NCBI RefSeq assembly: GCF_012922555.1
Contig: NZ_WIPK01000018.1
Coordinates: forward strand, 1 to 36,551
DNA: 36,551 nt
Reading direction: 5' to 3'
From: Paraclostridium dentum
GTDB taxonomy: Bacteria > Bacillota > Clostridia > Peptostreptococcales > Peptostreptococcaceae
A program made the position numbers and the translations under genes. Positions 9,418 through 17,654 of this stretch are shown here, piece after piece; within the stretch, counting starts at the first letter, position 1, and the number at the start of each line of letters is the position of its first letter. The notes under the pieces were generated by a model. It saw only the letters and a list, made by a program, of their open reading frames with translations. It ran no database searches and had not been told where the DNA came from.

Positions 9418-9479
9418 CTCCCTTTGGACTTACGGCTCTGCTGCGCAGAGCAGAGAAATGAGATTTATAATCTCACACT
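9418..9479 (-). promoter_or_regulatory. Candidate S6:S18 autoregulatory leader of rpsF
   Basis: The roughly 70-nt leader carries a hairpin GAGATT/AATCTC and a stronger one CTCTGCT/AGCAGAG, followed at once by CCGTAAGTCC and the ribosome site. In many bacteria the S6-S18 complex binds a stem with an exposed CCG in the rpsF leader and represses its own operon. The CCG beside the stem fits that motif. The exact fold was not computed. Confidence 0.5.
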
Positions 9480-9485
9480 TTACAC

Positions 9486-9514
9486 ATTTTATCACTAATA
9501 AAATTAATTGTCAA
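9486..9514 (-). promoter_or_regulatory. Promoter of rpsF-ssb-rpsR
   Basis: On the minus strand a perfect TTGACA (9509-9514), a 17-nt spacer and TAAAAT (9486-9491) form a near-consensus promoter. Transcription should begin near 9479, giving the structured leader before rpsF. Confidence 0.85.
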
Positions 9515-9663
9515 TTTTATTTTATTTCATACTAAAATTGGAAATATTAATATTATTAGAAAAAATAAAATCTAAAATTAATATAGTATAAAGATTTTTA
9601 TTTTGTTAATCCTATAAGGTATAACCCCATAACCTTAATATATTTCATCTTAATCTCCCCTAA

Positions 9664-9695
9664 AAAAAATAGTGACCGAAAGGTCACTATTTTTT
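9664..9695. terminator. Terminator of the aminotransferase gene
   Basis: AAAAAATAGTGACC (9664-9677), a GAAA loop and GGTCACTATTTTTT (9682-9695) form a symmetric hairpin 2 nt after the stop codon at 9698. Runs of T on both strands allow termination in either direction. The stretch 9515-9660 between this and the rpsF promoter shows no gene. Confidence 0.9.
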
Positions 9696-9697
9696 AT

Positions 9698-10900
9698 TTA
9701 AGCATTTGCATCTTGAGCTAAAGCATCTTTTAATGCCTCTGCTAATCTCTTAACACCTTCAACTATTTTTTCATCAGGCATATTAGAGTAATTTAATCTG
9801 AATGTATTTTCTTTGCCTCCATTAGGGAAGAATGACCCTCCTGGAACATAAGCAACATTGTTTTCTAAACATTTTTCCATTATTTTTCTTGCATCTAAGT
9901 GTTGAGGTAGATCTACCCAAGTAAATAATCCACCTTCTGGATATGTATGTTCTATTCCTTCTGGGAATGTTTCATCTATTGTTTTTAACATTAAATCTCT
10001 ACGTCTTCTATAAACTGTTTTTATTTTCTCAACATGTGCATCTAAATCATAAACATCTATAAATTTACTTACTTCTCTTTGTGATATTGTAGATGCTTGT
10101 AAGTCTGCTCCTTGTTTAACAAATATGAATTTTGATAATAATTCTGGAGAAGCAGCAACCCAACCTATTCTGTATCCTGGACAGAATATTTTTGAGAATG
10201 ATCCTAAGAACATAACTAGTCCTTTTTCATCCATAGCCTTTAATGATGGTAATATTTCCCCTTCAAATCTTAATTCCCCATATGGATTATCCTCTACTAC
10301 TGGTAATTCAAACTTATTTATGACATCCATGAATCTTTCACGTCTTTCCATAGACCATGTCTTTCCTGTTGGATTTTGGAAGTCAGGTATAACATATATC
10401 ATTTTTACATTTTCTGTTGTTTCTAAAATCTTTTCTAGTTCTTCAATTATCATACCATCTTTATCAGTTGGTACTTCTATAAATTTAGGACAATAAGCTT
10501 TGAAAGCATTAAGTGCACCTAAGTATGATGGACTTTCTACTAAAACTACGTCTCCTTCATCTAAGAAAATTTTACCTGCAAAATCTAAACCTTGTTGAGA
10601 TCCACTTGTTATTAATAGATCATCTTTTGATACATTAGTTTTTAGCTTTCTATTCATTCTTTCAGCTATGTGCTCTCTTAAAGGTCCAAATCCTTCTGTT
10701 GTAGTATATTGAAGAGCTTCTCTTCCTGATTCTTCTAATACCATTCTTGATATTTCTTTCATTTCTTCTACTGGAAATAATTCAGGAGCTGGAAGTCCGC
10801 CTGCAAAAGATATTACTTCAGGTTTCTCTGTCAATTTTAAAAGCTCACGAATCTCAGATCCTTTTAATCCATCCATTCTTTTTGCAAATTTGATAGCCAT
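9698..10900 (-). CDS. PLP-dependent aminotransferase, class I/II (2-aminoadipate/LysN-like)
   Basis: This 400-aa fold-type I PLP enzyme resembles 2-aminoadipate and broad-range aminotransferases related to the catalytic half of MocR proteins. Signature segments are ISFAGGLPAPELFP (30-43), ITSGSQQGLDF (97-107), PDFQNPTGKTWS (172-183), EDNPYGELRF (203-212) and SFSKIFCPGYRIGW, with the PLP lysine at 237. The C-terminal substrate Arg lies in FRLNYSNM. No helix-turn-helix is fused to it. It probably transfers amino groups between 2-oxoglutarate and aromatic, branched or aminoadipate-like acids; the substrate cannot be fixed. It has its own promoter and terminator. Confidence 0.88.
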   Translation of the reverse strand: MAIKFAKRMDGLKGSEIRELLKLTEKPEVISFAGGLPAPELFPVEEMKEISRMVLEESGREALQYTTTEGFGPLREHIAERMNRKLKTNVSKDDLLITSGSQQGLDFAGKIFLDEGDVVLVESPSYLGALNAFKAYCPKFIEVPTDKDGMIIEELEKILETTENVKMIYVIPDFQNPTGKTWSMERRERFMDVINKFELPVVEDNPYGELRFEGEILPSLKAMDEKGLVMFLGSFSKIFCPGYRIGWVAASPELLSKFIFVKQGADLQASTISQREVSKFIDVYDLDAHVEKIKTVYRRRRDLMLKTIDETFPEGIEHTYPEGGLFTWVDLPQHLDARKIMEKCLENNVAYVPGGSFFPNGGKENTFRLNYSNMPDEKIVEGVKRLAEALKDALAQDANA

Positions 10901-10938
10901 AATTAAGTTCCCCCTTGGTAAAATGTTTTCCCACTTTA

Positions 10939-10968
10939 ATTATAGCAAAAGAAAACGCTTTTTTACAA
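10939..10968 (-). promoter_or_regulatory. Candidate promoter of the aminotransferase gene
   Basis: On the minus strand TTGTAA (10963-10968), an 18-nt spacer and a perfect TATAAT (10939-10944) lie about 40 nt before the ATG. The -35 overlaps the last codons of the DUF951 gene. There is no terminator between the two genes, so read-through may also occur. Confidence 0.55.
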
Positions 10969-11148
10969 GCCTTTTACTTTTTTTATTCTTTTTTCTAAAG
11001 TTTCTCTATCTAACATCAGCATTCTATCACACTTTAAACACTTTATTTTAAAGTCCATTCCTGCTCTAGTTATTTCAAATTCTTTACATCCACATGGATG
11101 TGGTTTCTTTAGTTCTACAACATCTCCTACGTTTAGCTTCATTGGCAT
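10963..11148 (-). CDS. DUF951 family protein
   Basis: This 61-aa protein belongs to the DUF951 (YyzM-like) family: MKLNVGDVVELKKPHPCGCKEFEITRAG... with Cys residues in PCGC and in IKCLKCDRML. The four cysteines look like a small zinc-binding module, which in this family suggests nucleic-acid binding, but function is unknown. I choose the ATG at 11148, 8 nt after AGGAG (11157-11161); upstream in-frame GTG and ATG codons are too close to that site. It begins 11 nt after the DUF3343 gene, so the two are probably co-transcribed. Confidence 0.8.
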   Translation of the reverse strand: MPMKLNVGDVVELKKPHPCGCKEFEITRAGMDFKIKCLKCDRMLMLDRETLEKRIKKVKGL

Positions 11149-11159
11149 TTGCATCACTC

Positions 11160-11423
11160 CTATCTTAATTTAGTTACTTCTTTTTTTCCTCCGGCTACTC
11201 TATTTACTTTGAAAATTCCATTATATAAAATTTCATTTTCTTCTAAAGATTCTACAACTACATCCATGTCCTCTTTTAAAAATCTAACAGATATTCCACA
11301 ACTAGAACTTATTTCTCTAGGTGTTGGTAAAGTCGTTACCTTTAAATCTTTTTCATTTAAAACTTTATCTGTTCTTATTGCATGATGTGTTGAGTTAAAA
11401 GCTACTATATACATTTCGTTCAT
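11160..11423 (-). CDS. DUF3343 family protein
   Basis: This 87-aa protein has the pattern of DUF3343: YIVAFNSTHHAIRTDKVL, LPTPREISSSCGISVRF with a single conserved Cys near residue 42, then VVVESLEENEI. Members are found with YedF and selenium-related genes and are thought to help in sulfur or selenium handling, though no reaction is established. YedF lies just upstream, separated by a terminator. Two start codons three codons apart are possible (MNEMYIV); I keep the first. Confidence 0.8.
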   Translation of the reverse strand: MNEMYIVAFNSTHHAIRTDKVLNEKDLKVTTLPTPREISSSCGISVRFLKEDMDVVVESLEENEILYNGIFKVNRVAGGKKEVTKLR

Positions 11424-11471
11424 TTTCCTGTATTCCTTTCTTAATGCCTTTATTTTTGATTTTATATAAAC

Positions 11472-11503
11472 AAAGACTACATAAACTTTGTCATGTAGTC
11501 TTT
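11472..11503 (-). terminator. Terminator of yedF
   Basis: On the minus strand AAAGACTACAT (11493-11503), a 10-nt loop and ATGTAGTCTTT (11472-11482) are followed by GTTTATAT. It ends yedF and separates it from the DUF3343 gene. No convincing separate promoter for DUF3343 is visible, so partial read-through is likely. Confidence 0.8.
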
Positions 11504-11508
11504 ATTAT

Positions 11509-12099
11509 TTATATAGATATAGTTTTTGATGAATTATTCATTGATTCTACAATTGTATACATATTTGTTACAGTTCCAACTTTTAATTCTTCTTTTAATC
11601 CGTAGTAATCTAAGCATGTTCCACAAGATAATATTTCAACACCTGCATCTTGTAATATTTTCAGATTTTCTACTGTTGCTTCATTTTCTGTTGTCAACTT
11701 TATTCCGCTATTAACAAATAGTATACTTTTTGGATATGGCTTACTTTCTGTTAAAGTATATATATATCCTTTTATAAGTACCTGTCCTAATTCATCATTT
11801 CCAGTTCCCATTTTATCTGAGTTTATAAATATACATGTATCAACTAAAGACTCTTGTGATTTTTCTTCTATTATAACATTTTCACCTTTTATAATCTCTA
11901 TACAAATAGAATCTTTTTCTGTTTTTAATACATTTGCTTCTAAATTCATTGATTTTGCTAATTTTAATATATTTTCCTTAGCAATCTCATTATCTACAGT
12001 TACTTCTACAACCCCTTGTTCAATACTATCTAATTTTTTTTTAGTATTTATAACTGGTTTCGGACATGCCAGTCCTTTTGCATCTAACTCTATTCTCAT
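11509..12099 (-). CDS. yedF: YedF: TusA-like sulfurtransferase domain fused to a DsrE-like domain (selenium metabolism type)
   Basis: This 196-aa two-domain protein is known from selenium-using bacteria. The N-terminal TusA-like domain (1-75) has LDAKGLACPKPVINTKK with the persulfide-forming Cys12 in the CPKP motif. The C-terminal DsrE-like domain (about 85-190) has ILSCGTCLDYYG with Cys159 and Cys162. The likely role is carrying activated sulfur or selenium, not catalysis of a known end reaction. Context supports this: DUF3343 downstream and a class V cysteine desulfurase about 2.7 kb upstream. Strong ribosome site AAGGAGATG before the ATG; terminator after the stop. No selD is visible in this window. 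Confidence 0.85.
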   Translation of the reverse strand: MRIELDAKGLACPKPVINTKKKLDSIEQGVVEVTVDNEIAKENILKLAKSMNLEANVLKTEKDSICIEIIKGENVIIEEKSQESLVDTCIFINSDKMGTGNDELGQVLIKGYIYTLTESKPYPKSILFVNSGIKLTTENEATVENLKILQDAGVEILSCGTCLDYYGLKEELKVGTVTNMYTIVESMNNSSKTISI

Positions 12100-12214
12100 A
12101 AATACTCATCTCCTTAATATAATACAATACTTCCTTAATTTTAACATATATAGACATATTTTGTTATAGATTATTCCTATACCATAGATTTAAATTATTT
12201 CATTGTCCTATTGT

Positions 12215-13243
12215 CTATTTAACTTTTAATATTTGTATTTTATCATCCAATTCAACACCTAGAGTTGAGTCGTTAATCAACATTATACTTTTTATGTCTT
12301 TTTCAAAACCTTTTAATTCTTCACCTTTTTTATTAATTATTTTATTATCTTTATACAATATAAAGTTATCTTTCATATTAACGATACCATCTATATATTC
12401 AATATTACTTGATGTAGATATATCTTCAACTTTCTTGCTTATATGTTTTATATTATTGTTTTCTTCTATAATATACATTCCATCACTATTTATATTGCTA
12501 TAATATTTTATATTTTTAACATCAAATTCATCAATTACCTTTAAATTATAATCTACCCTGTTTATTTTATTTTTTTCAATTAAGTAAATATTATCTTTTT
12601 GCACTATGCTATCTAAAATAATAGAGTCTTTTATGCTTTTTTTATCTTTTAAGTTTCCATTGTAATCATATTTAGTTATTGTACTTTCTAAATCTTTTTC
12701 AGTTTTTAAATCACACACGTATATACCTTGTGATGTATATTCTATATCAGTTAGTTTACCTTCTAAATCTAAGTTTTTCTGCAAGTTACCCTCAAAATCG
12801 TAAATATTTATACTATCTTTATTTTCTTTTTTATATGCATACACATATGAATCATTATCTAAACTTACATACATAAGTCCATTATTCGATACATTTTTTT
12901 TGAAAACAACTTTTCCAGTTTTATTTATACTATATATAGTATTTTTATCTTTATCTAATACATCTATATATTTATTGCTATCTAGTCTTAAATTTTTTAT
13001 ATTTAGATTTATCTTAAATATTTCTTTTCCATTTTCATCTACACTTTTTAATGTCTTTCCATCATAATATACAATATTATCTTCATACTCTACACAATTA
13101 AATTTTTCACTAACCTCTATACTTTTTTTATCTTGTATTTTTACAGATTTTTTACCTAATTTTTGACTAACACTTCCTATTGTCTTAGGATTTATTAAAA
13201 CTATTATAATTAATACAATTATTAATAACCATTTCTTTTTCAC
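12215..13243 (-). CDS. Membrane-anchored repeat protein, DUF5711-like
   Basis: This 342-aa protein has an N-terminal signal anchor (KKKWLLIIVLIIIVLINP) and an extracellular domain. The domain consists of many short strand pairs such as IYSINKTGKVVFKK and VYYDGKTLKSVDENGKEIF, the look of a beta-propeller and similar to the DUF5711 family. No catalytic motif is seen. I choose GTG at 13243, 7 nt after GGGGGG; the upstream ATG at 13264 would put the ribosome site inside the gene. It follows the XRE-TPR regulator, separated by a terminator, and is very Lys/Asn/Asp rich. Function is unknown; a surface sensor or scaffold is possible. Confidence 0.7.
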   Translation of the reverse strand: MKKKWLLIIVLIIIVLINPKTIGSVSQKLGKKSVKIQDKKSIEVSEKFNCVEYEDNIVYYDGKTLKSVDENGKEIFKINLNIKNLRLDSNKYIDVLDKDKNTIYSINKTGKVVFKKNVSNNGLMYVSLDNDSYVYAYKKENKDSINIYDFEGNLQKNLDLEGKLTDIEYTSQGIYVCDLKTEKDLESTITKYDYNGNLKDKKSIKDSIILDSIVQKDNIYLIEKNKINRVDYNLKVIDEFDVKNIKYYSNINSDGMYIIEENNNIKHISKKVEDISTSSNIEYIDGIVNMKDNFILYKDNKIINKKGEELKGFEKDIKSIMLINDSTLGVELDDKIQILKVK

Positions 13244-13292
13244 ATCTAATCCCCCCAAGCCCATTTATACCTAATATTTTCTATATAAAAAT

Positions 13293-13321
13293 AAAAGACT
13301 CCTTTTATTAAAGAGTCTTTT
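13293..13321 (-). terminator. Terminator of the XRE-TPR regulator gene
   Basis: On the minus strand AAAAGACTC (13313-13321), an 11-nt loop and GAGTCTTTT (13293-13301) are followed by ATTTTTATAT. The stem begins within the regulator's stop codon, so termination is immediate. Confidence 0.85.
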
Positions 13322-14613
13322 TAAATAATTTCTAAGTTTTTATATAAACAAACACCTTTTTGATAATACTCAAGTTCTTTTTCTTTTGAGATATCTGTAT
13401 ATAGTTGACCTAATTCTATATATAAGTCTGCAAGAGTTTTCCTATCGTTTAGTTCATTTACTATATTTATACATTTTAGTATATATTCTATTGCCATTTT
13501 AATATTTTCTTCTTTTTTGTATATTTGAGAATAATATTTGAGAGCTTTATATTCAAAATACTTATTTTTATTTTTTATTGAACTAGCTAGTGCTAACTTC
13601 GAATACTTTCTAGCTTCTTCATAGTTTTCTAGTTGAATGTATGATTGTATTATTTTTATAATAACATCAATTGAACATTCATCATCATCATATTTCTTTA
13701 TTTCATAAGCTCGTTTTGAATAATCTAATGCTTTTTCACTGTCGCCTATATTTTCATAAACTTCGCATACTCTTAAATAAACATTAGCTAATTCATTCTT
13801 ATTATCTTCTTCTTCTAAAAGTTCTAAAGCTAATCTAAATTGTTGCTTAGCTTCTTCATATTTACCCATACCCATTAATTTATTCGCTTTAGATACCATT
13901 AACTCAGCTTCTTCTTTTGTGTTAACAGTTATATCTAAGTTTTTAATTTTTTCTATATACTCTAAAGCTTCATCATCTTTGTTTAATTGTGTATAACAAA
14001 ATGATATATTGCTGTATAAATCTTTTTTAACACTTGAATCATTTAATTTATTTTCTTCTAAAATATCTTCAGCAAACTTGAAGTTACTTACTGCTCCTTT
14101 ATGGAAGTTTTCTTCCATATAAATTTTACCTATGTTTATATAGCATTTAGCTATATTCTCTTTATCATTATTTTGTATGAAAAAATATAATGATTTTTCA
14201 AAGTTAATTATAGCAGCATTATAATCTTTTTGTTTTAGGTTTATCGTAGCAAGTAATAGATTGCATCTCCCATAATTATCTATTAATTGATACTTTGTGC
14301 ATATCGACATAACTTTATTTATTTCTTCTTTTGCTTTTTCTAAATCTTTGCATTTTATATAAATTTCACTTTGTATTATTAAATTATCAGTTATCTTTTT
14401 AGCTTGCATTTCCTTTGTTTCTAGTAAATAGTCTACACTTACACCAAGACGGCTTGCTAAATATTCTAATAACTCGTAACTAGTGTATGACTTGTCTCTT
14501 TCTATATGACTAATTTGAGCTGCAGTAATTCTTTCTCCAGCTAGTTCTTTAAGCGTTAAGTTTTTTTCTTTTCTTAATTTCTTAATTTTTTCTCCTAAGC
14601 TTAAAATTTCCAT
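13321..14613 (-). CDS. XRE-family transcriptional regulator with TPR repeats
   Basis: This 430-aa protein has an N-terminal Cro/CI helix-turn-helix (about 5-62; LGEKIKKLRKEKNLTLKELAG with SHIERDKSY). It is followed by about eight tetratricopeptide-like repeats to the C-terminus, for example YEEAKQQFRLALELLEEE and SEKALDYSKRAYEI. This is the plan of the RRNPP group (PlcR, NprR, Rgg, RstA), where the TPR part often binds a short peptide signal. I see no adjacent peptide pheromone gene. The start is ATG 14613 with a strong GGGGGG upstream; a longer N-terminal reading has no ribosome site. It may control the neighbouring DUF5711-like gene. Confidence 0.85.
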   Translation of the reverse strand: MEILSLGEKIKKLRKEKNLTLKELAGERITAAQISHIERDKSYTSYELLEYLASRLGVSVDYLLETKEMQAKKITDNLIIQSEIYIKCKDLEKAKEEINKVMSICTKYQLIDNYGRCNLLLATINLKQKDYNAAIINFEKSLYFFIQNNDKENIAKCYINIGKIYMEENFHKGAVSNFKFAEDILEENKLNDSSVKKDLYSNISFCYTQLNKDDEALEYIEKIKNLDITVNTKEEAELMVSKANKLMGMGKYEEAKQQFRLALELLEEEDNKNELANVYLRVCEVYENIGDSEKALDYSKRAYEIKKYDDDECSIDVIIKIIQSYIQLENYEEARKYSKLALASSIKNKNKYFEYKALKYYSQIYKKEENIKMAIEYILKCINIVNELNDRKTLADLYIELGQLYTDISKEKELEYYQKGVCLYKNLEII

Positions 14614-14730
14614 GCCTGTCCCCCCTAGAAAACATTTTCTTATAATAAAATTATAACTTATATTTATCATAAATACACTAATTTATTTTTTTAGACGCCA
14701 TTTATTTTTAATTTAGTACATAAAAATACA

Positions 14731-14772
14731 GGTGATTCCCTCTTTATAGCCATACTACTGAGGTAAATCACC
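14731..14772 (-). terminator. Terminator of the soj-spo0J-desulfurase operon
   Basis: On the minus strand GGTGATT (14766-14772) pairs with AATCACC (14731-14737), with an inner CCTC/GAGG helix and a 17-nt loop. It is followed by TGTATTTTTATG. It begins 7 nt after the desulfurase stop. The stem is unusual in having an internal bulge. Confidence 0.65.
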
Positions 14773-14779
14773 CATATTT

Positions 14780-15928
14780 TTACATATTAATTTCTTTTTC
14801 TATTTCTATCAAAGCTTCGACAGCTTTATCTATTTCTTCTTTTGTATTAAAGTATCCAAAACTAAATCTTACAGTGCCTTGTACAAGCGTTCCTATTGTC
14901 TCATGAGTAAGTGGTGAACAATGAATTCCTGATCTTGTGGCAATATCGTACATATCGTCTAGCAAGTATGTTAATTCTCCTGAATCTATATCCCCTATAT
15001 TTATAGAAATTACAGCTGCTCTTTTTTTGCTATCTAAAGGTCCATATATTTTAACATTAGGAACCTCTTTTAGTTTTTTCAGCATATAATCACATAATTC
15101 TTCTTCATGATGTCTAATTTTATCTATTCCTGTTTCTAGAACAAATTTAACACCTGCATTTAAACCTGCTATACCAGGTGTATTATGAGTTCCTGATTCA
15201 TATCTATCAGGCATCATGTTAGGTTGGAATAATTCTTCTGAATTACTACCTGTTCCACCTTCTTTTAATATATCAACATTAAGTCCTTCTCTTATATATA
15301 AAATACCTGTCCCTTGTGGTCCAAGTAAACATTTATGTCCTGGAGCTGCTACCATATCTACATTTAATTTCTGAACATCTACATCATAGACACCTAATGT
15401 TTGAGATGCATCCACTAAGTATAATATATTATTTTCTTTAGCTATATTACCTACAGATTCTATATCAACAATAGTTCCACATACATTTGATGCATGAGTT
15501 GTAACAATCAATTTTGTATTTGGTCTTATTGCTTTTCTTATATCTTCAGGATCTAGTTGTCCTAATTTATCACATTTAACAATAGTATTTTCTACTCCTT
15601 TTTTCTCTAAAGACTTTATAGGTCTTATAACTGAGTTATGTTCAATACTTGTTGTTATAATATGATCCCCAGGTTTAACAACCCCCTTTATAGCAAGATT
15701 TAAAGAGTCTGTAGCATTATGTGTAAACACTATGTTCATAGGATTAGATACATTTAAAAGTTTAGCTATATTCTCTCTACACTCGTAAATCTCTCTCCCT
15801 GCTCTCATAGCTAATTTATGACCAGCTCTACCTGGATTAGCTCCATAAGTTTCCATACAATCTAAAACTGCACAATATACTTCCTTAGGTTTTGGAAATG
15901 TAGTTGCTGCATTATCTAAGTAAATCAT
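14780..15928 (-). CDS. Class V aminotransferase, cysteine desulfurase family (EGG-type)
   Basis: This 382-aa PLP enzyme should remove sulfur (or selenium) from cysteine (or selenocysteine) as a persulfide. The N-terminal IYLDNAATTFPKP is typical. The PLP lysine is in APGHK (Lys199) and the catalytic Cys337 is in SGIHCSPLTHE. The sequence LKEGGTGSNSEELFQP near 221-236 matches the subgroup often found beside YedF and DUF3343, rather than IscS or SufS. It lies 15 nt after spo0J in the same operon. A link with selenium or molybdenum-enzyme maturation is inferred from family context only. Confidence 0.88.
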   Translation of the reverse strand: MIYLDNAATTFPKPKEVYCAVLDCMETYGANPGRAGHKLAMRAGREIYECRENIAKLLNVSNPMNIVFTHNATDSLNLAIKGVVKPGDHIITTSIEHNSVIRPIKSLEKKGVENTIVKCDKLGQLDPEDIRKAIRPNTKLIVTTHASNVCGTIVDIESVGNIAKENNILYLVDASQTLGVYDVDVQKLNVDMVAAPGHKCLLGPQGTGILYIREGLNVDILKEGGTGSNSEELFQPNMMPDRYESGTHNTPGIAGLNAGVKFVLETGIDKIRHHEEELCDYMLKKLKEVPNVKIYGPLDSKKRAAVISINIGDIDSGELTYLLDDMYDIATRSGIHCSPLTHETIGTLVQGTVRFSFGYFNTKEEIDKAVEALIEIEKEINM

Positions 15929-15943
15929 ATTAAGTCCCCTCTC

Positions 15944-16822
15944 TTATGCTTCTTGTCCTTCTAACAATAATGATATTATGCCATTTAAATCATCATCATT
16001 ATAGTACTCTATTTCTATTTTACCTTTTTTCTTGCCTTTAGAAATATTAACTTTTGTTCCTAAAAGACTTGTAAGTCTTTCTTCTACATCCACAATATAT
16101 ATATCTTTTTGTTTTTTACTTTTTTCAACAACTGGAGTTTCGCTCTCTACTATTTTTTTAGCTAATCTTTCAGTTTCTCTAACAGATAACTCTTCCTCTA
16201 TTATTTTGTTAGCTAACTCTAATTGCATTTTTGAATCAGTTATTCTCAAAAGAGCTTTACCATGACCTGGAGTAATTCTATTATCTTCTACCATAGCCAT
16301 AACTTCTTTACTAAGATTTAAAAGTCTTAAAGTATTTGTTATGTGAGGTCTACTTTTTCCGACTGCTTCAGAAATTTCCTCTTGAGTCACACTATAATGG
16401 TCTATTAAACTTTTATAAGCTATTGCTTCTTCTATAGAGTTTAAATCTTCTCTTTGTAAGTTTTCTATAAGAGCTATTTCCATTAAATCTTTCATAGGTA
16501 TATCTTTTATAACAGCTGGCATTTCTTTTAAATTAGCTTTTTTTGAAGCTCTATATCTTCTTTCACCAGCTATTATCATGTATTTACCTTCATCATCTGG
16601 TTTAACTACTATAGGCTGTAAAACTCCATAGTTTTTTATAGAATTTGATAATATCTCTATTTTTTCCCCATCAAAAACTTTTCTAGGTTGTTCTGGGTTT
16701 GCATAAATTTTCTTTATATCTATATTAACAATGTCTTTTGAATCTATTTCTTCTTTTATAGTTGGAATTAAAGCTCCTAGCCCTTTTCCTAGTCTATTTG
16801 AACGTCTTGTCGTTTTTTCCAT
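15944..16822 (-). CDS. spo0J: Chromosome partitioning protein ParB (Spo0J)
   Basis: This CTP-dependent DNA clamp binds parS sites near oriC, spreads and loads SMC. The 292-aa protein has the N-terminal LGKGLGALIP segment that contacts ParA. GERRYRAS at 86-93 and ENLQRED at 120-126 are the CTP-binding and spreading motifs. The helix-turn-helix has GKSRPHITNTLRLL (155-168) and the ParB-type Gly in TPGHGKAL. The C-terminal dimer domain covers about 245-292. It starts one base after soj ends. Confidence 0.95.
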   Translation of the reverse strand: MEKTTRRSNRLGKGLGALIPTIKEEIDSKDIVNIDIKKIYANPEQPRKVFDGEKIEILSNSIKNYGVLQPIVVKPDDEGKYMIIAGERRYRASKKANLKEMPAVIKDIPMKDLMEIALIENLQREDLNSIEEAIAYKSLIDHYSVTQEEISEAVGKSRPHITNTLRLLNLSKEVMAMVEDNRITPGHGKALLRITDSKMQLELANKIIEEELSVRETERLAKKIVESETPVVEKSKKQKDIYIVDVEERLTSLLGTKVNISKGKKKGKIEIEYYNDDDLNGIISLLLEGQEA

Positions 16823-16823
16823 T

Positions 16824-17597
16824 CTATATCACATCCTCCTCTAAATCTATAAATTCTTCTGCTAATTCTAAGTATGCAACAGCACCTTTACATCTAGAGT
16901 CATAGTATATAACTGGTTTACCATGACTTGGAGCCTCTGCTAACCTTACATTTCTTGGAATTAAAGTTGTATACACACTTCCTTTAAAGTATTTTTTTAC
17001 TTCTTCTACTACTTGAATTGACAGGTTCGCCCTTCCATCAAACATACTTAAAACTACACCTTGTATCTCTAAATTAGGATTTAGACTTCTCTTAATTAGT
17101 GATATAGTTTCCATTAGCTGGCTAACACCTTCTAAAGCATAGTATTCACACTGTATAGGTATTAAAACACTATCAACTGCTGTTAAACAATTTATAGTTA
17201 GCATACCTAAAGATGGAGGACAATCTATAAATATGTAATCATATTTATCTCTTACTTTATCTATTGCTTTTTTTAATATATATTCTCTTTCTTCAACAGT
17301 TGTAAACTCTATTTCTGCTCCAGCTAATTCTGTTGCTGATGCTACTATATCAATATTTTCAAATTCAGTTTTAATTATTGCATTCTCTATACTATCATTA
17401 TTTATTAATACTTCATAAATTGTATTTTCGACTTCATTTTTTTCTATACCATATCCACTAGTAGAATTCCCCTGCGGATCTAGATCTAATACTAAAACTT
17501 TTTTACCCATTTTAGCTACACTAGCGCTTAAATTTACATTTGTAGTTGTTTTTCCAACTCCACCTTTTTGATTAAACACTGCTATTACTTTGCTCAT
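16824..17597 (-). CDS. soj: Chromosome partitioning ATPase ParA (Soj)
   Basis: This ATP-dependent DNA-binding switch works with ParB in origin segregation and also controls DnaA. The 257-aa protein has the deviant Walker A KGGVGKTT (11-18) with the signature Lys11, DLDPQGNST (38-46) and IFIDCPPSLGML near 123-134. It is the first gene of soj-spo0J-desulfurase. Only 25 nt separate its ATG from the noc terminator and I see no promoter there, so read-through or a promoter inside noc is likely. Confidence 0.96.
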   Translation of the reverse strand: MSKVIAVFNQKGGVGKTTTNVNLSASVAKMGKKVLVLDLDPQGNSTSGYGIEKNEVENTIYEVLINNDSIENAIIKTEFENIDIVASATELAGAEIEFTTVEEREYILKKAIDKVRDKYDYIFIDCPPSLGMLTINCLTAVDSVLIPIQCEYYALEGVSQLMETISLIKRSLNPNLEIQGVVLSMFDGRANLSIQVVEEVKKYFKGSVYTTLIPRNVRLAEAPSHGKPVIYYDSRCKGAVAYLELAEEFIDLEEDVI

Positions 17598-17625
17598 AAG
17601 ACTTAACCCCCTTTAACCTTTTAAA

Positions 17626-17654
17626 AAAAGATTACTGCTAAGCAGTAATCTTTT
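17626..17654 (-). terminator. Terminator between noc and soj
   Basis: AAAAGATTACTGCT (17626-17639) and AGCAGTAATCTTTT (17641-17654) form a perfect stem of about 12 bp with a CTTAG-type loop. On the minus strand it is followed by TTTTTTTAA. It overlaps the noc stop codon. Confidence 0.88.

Noticed and set aside
9515-9660. Possible RNA gene or hairpin (AAGGT/ACCTT near 9616-9640).
   Set aside because: The stem is only 5 bp with a large loop and there is no promoter or T tract of note.
12100-12214. Possible terminator or riboswitch between the DUF5711-like gene and yedF.
   Set aside because: Only very short symmetric pieces (CTATGGTATAG) and no stable stem; no known riboswitch core seen.
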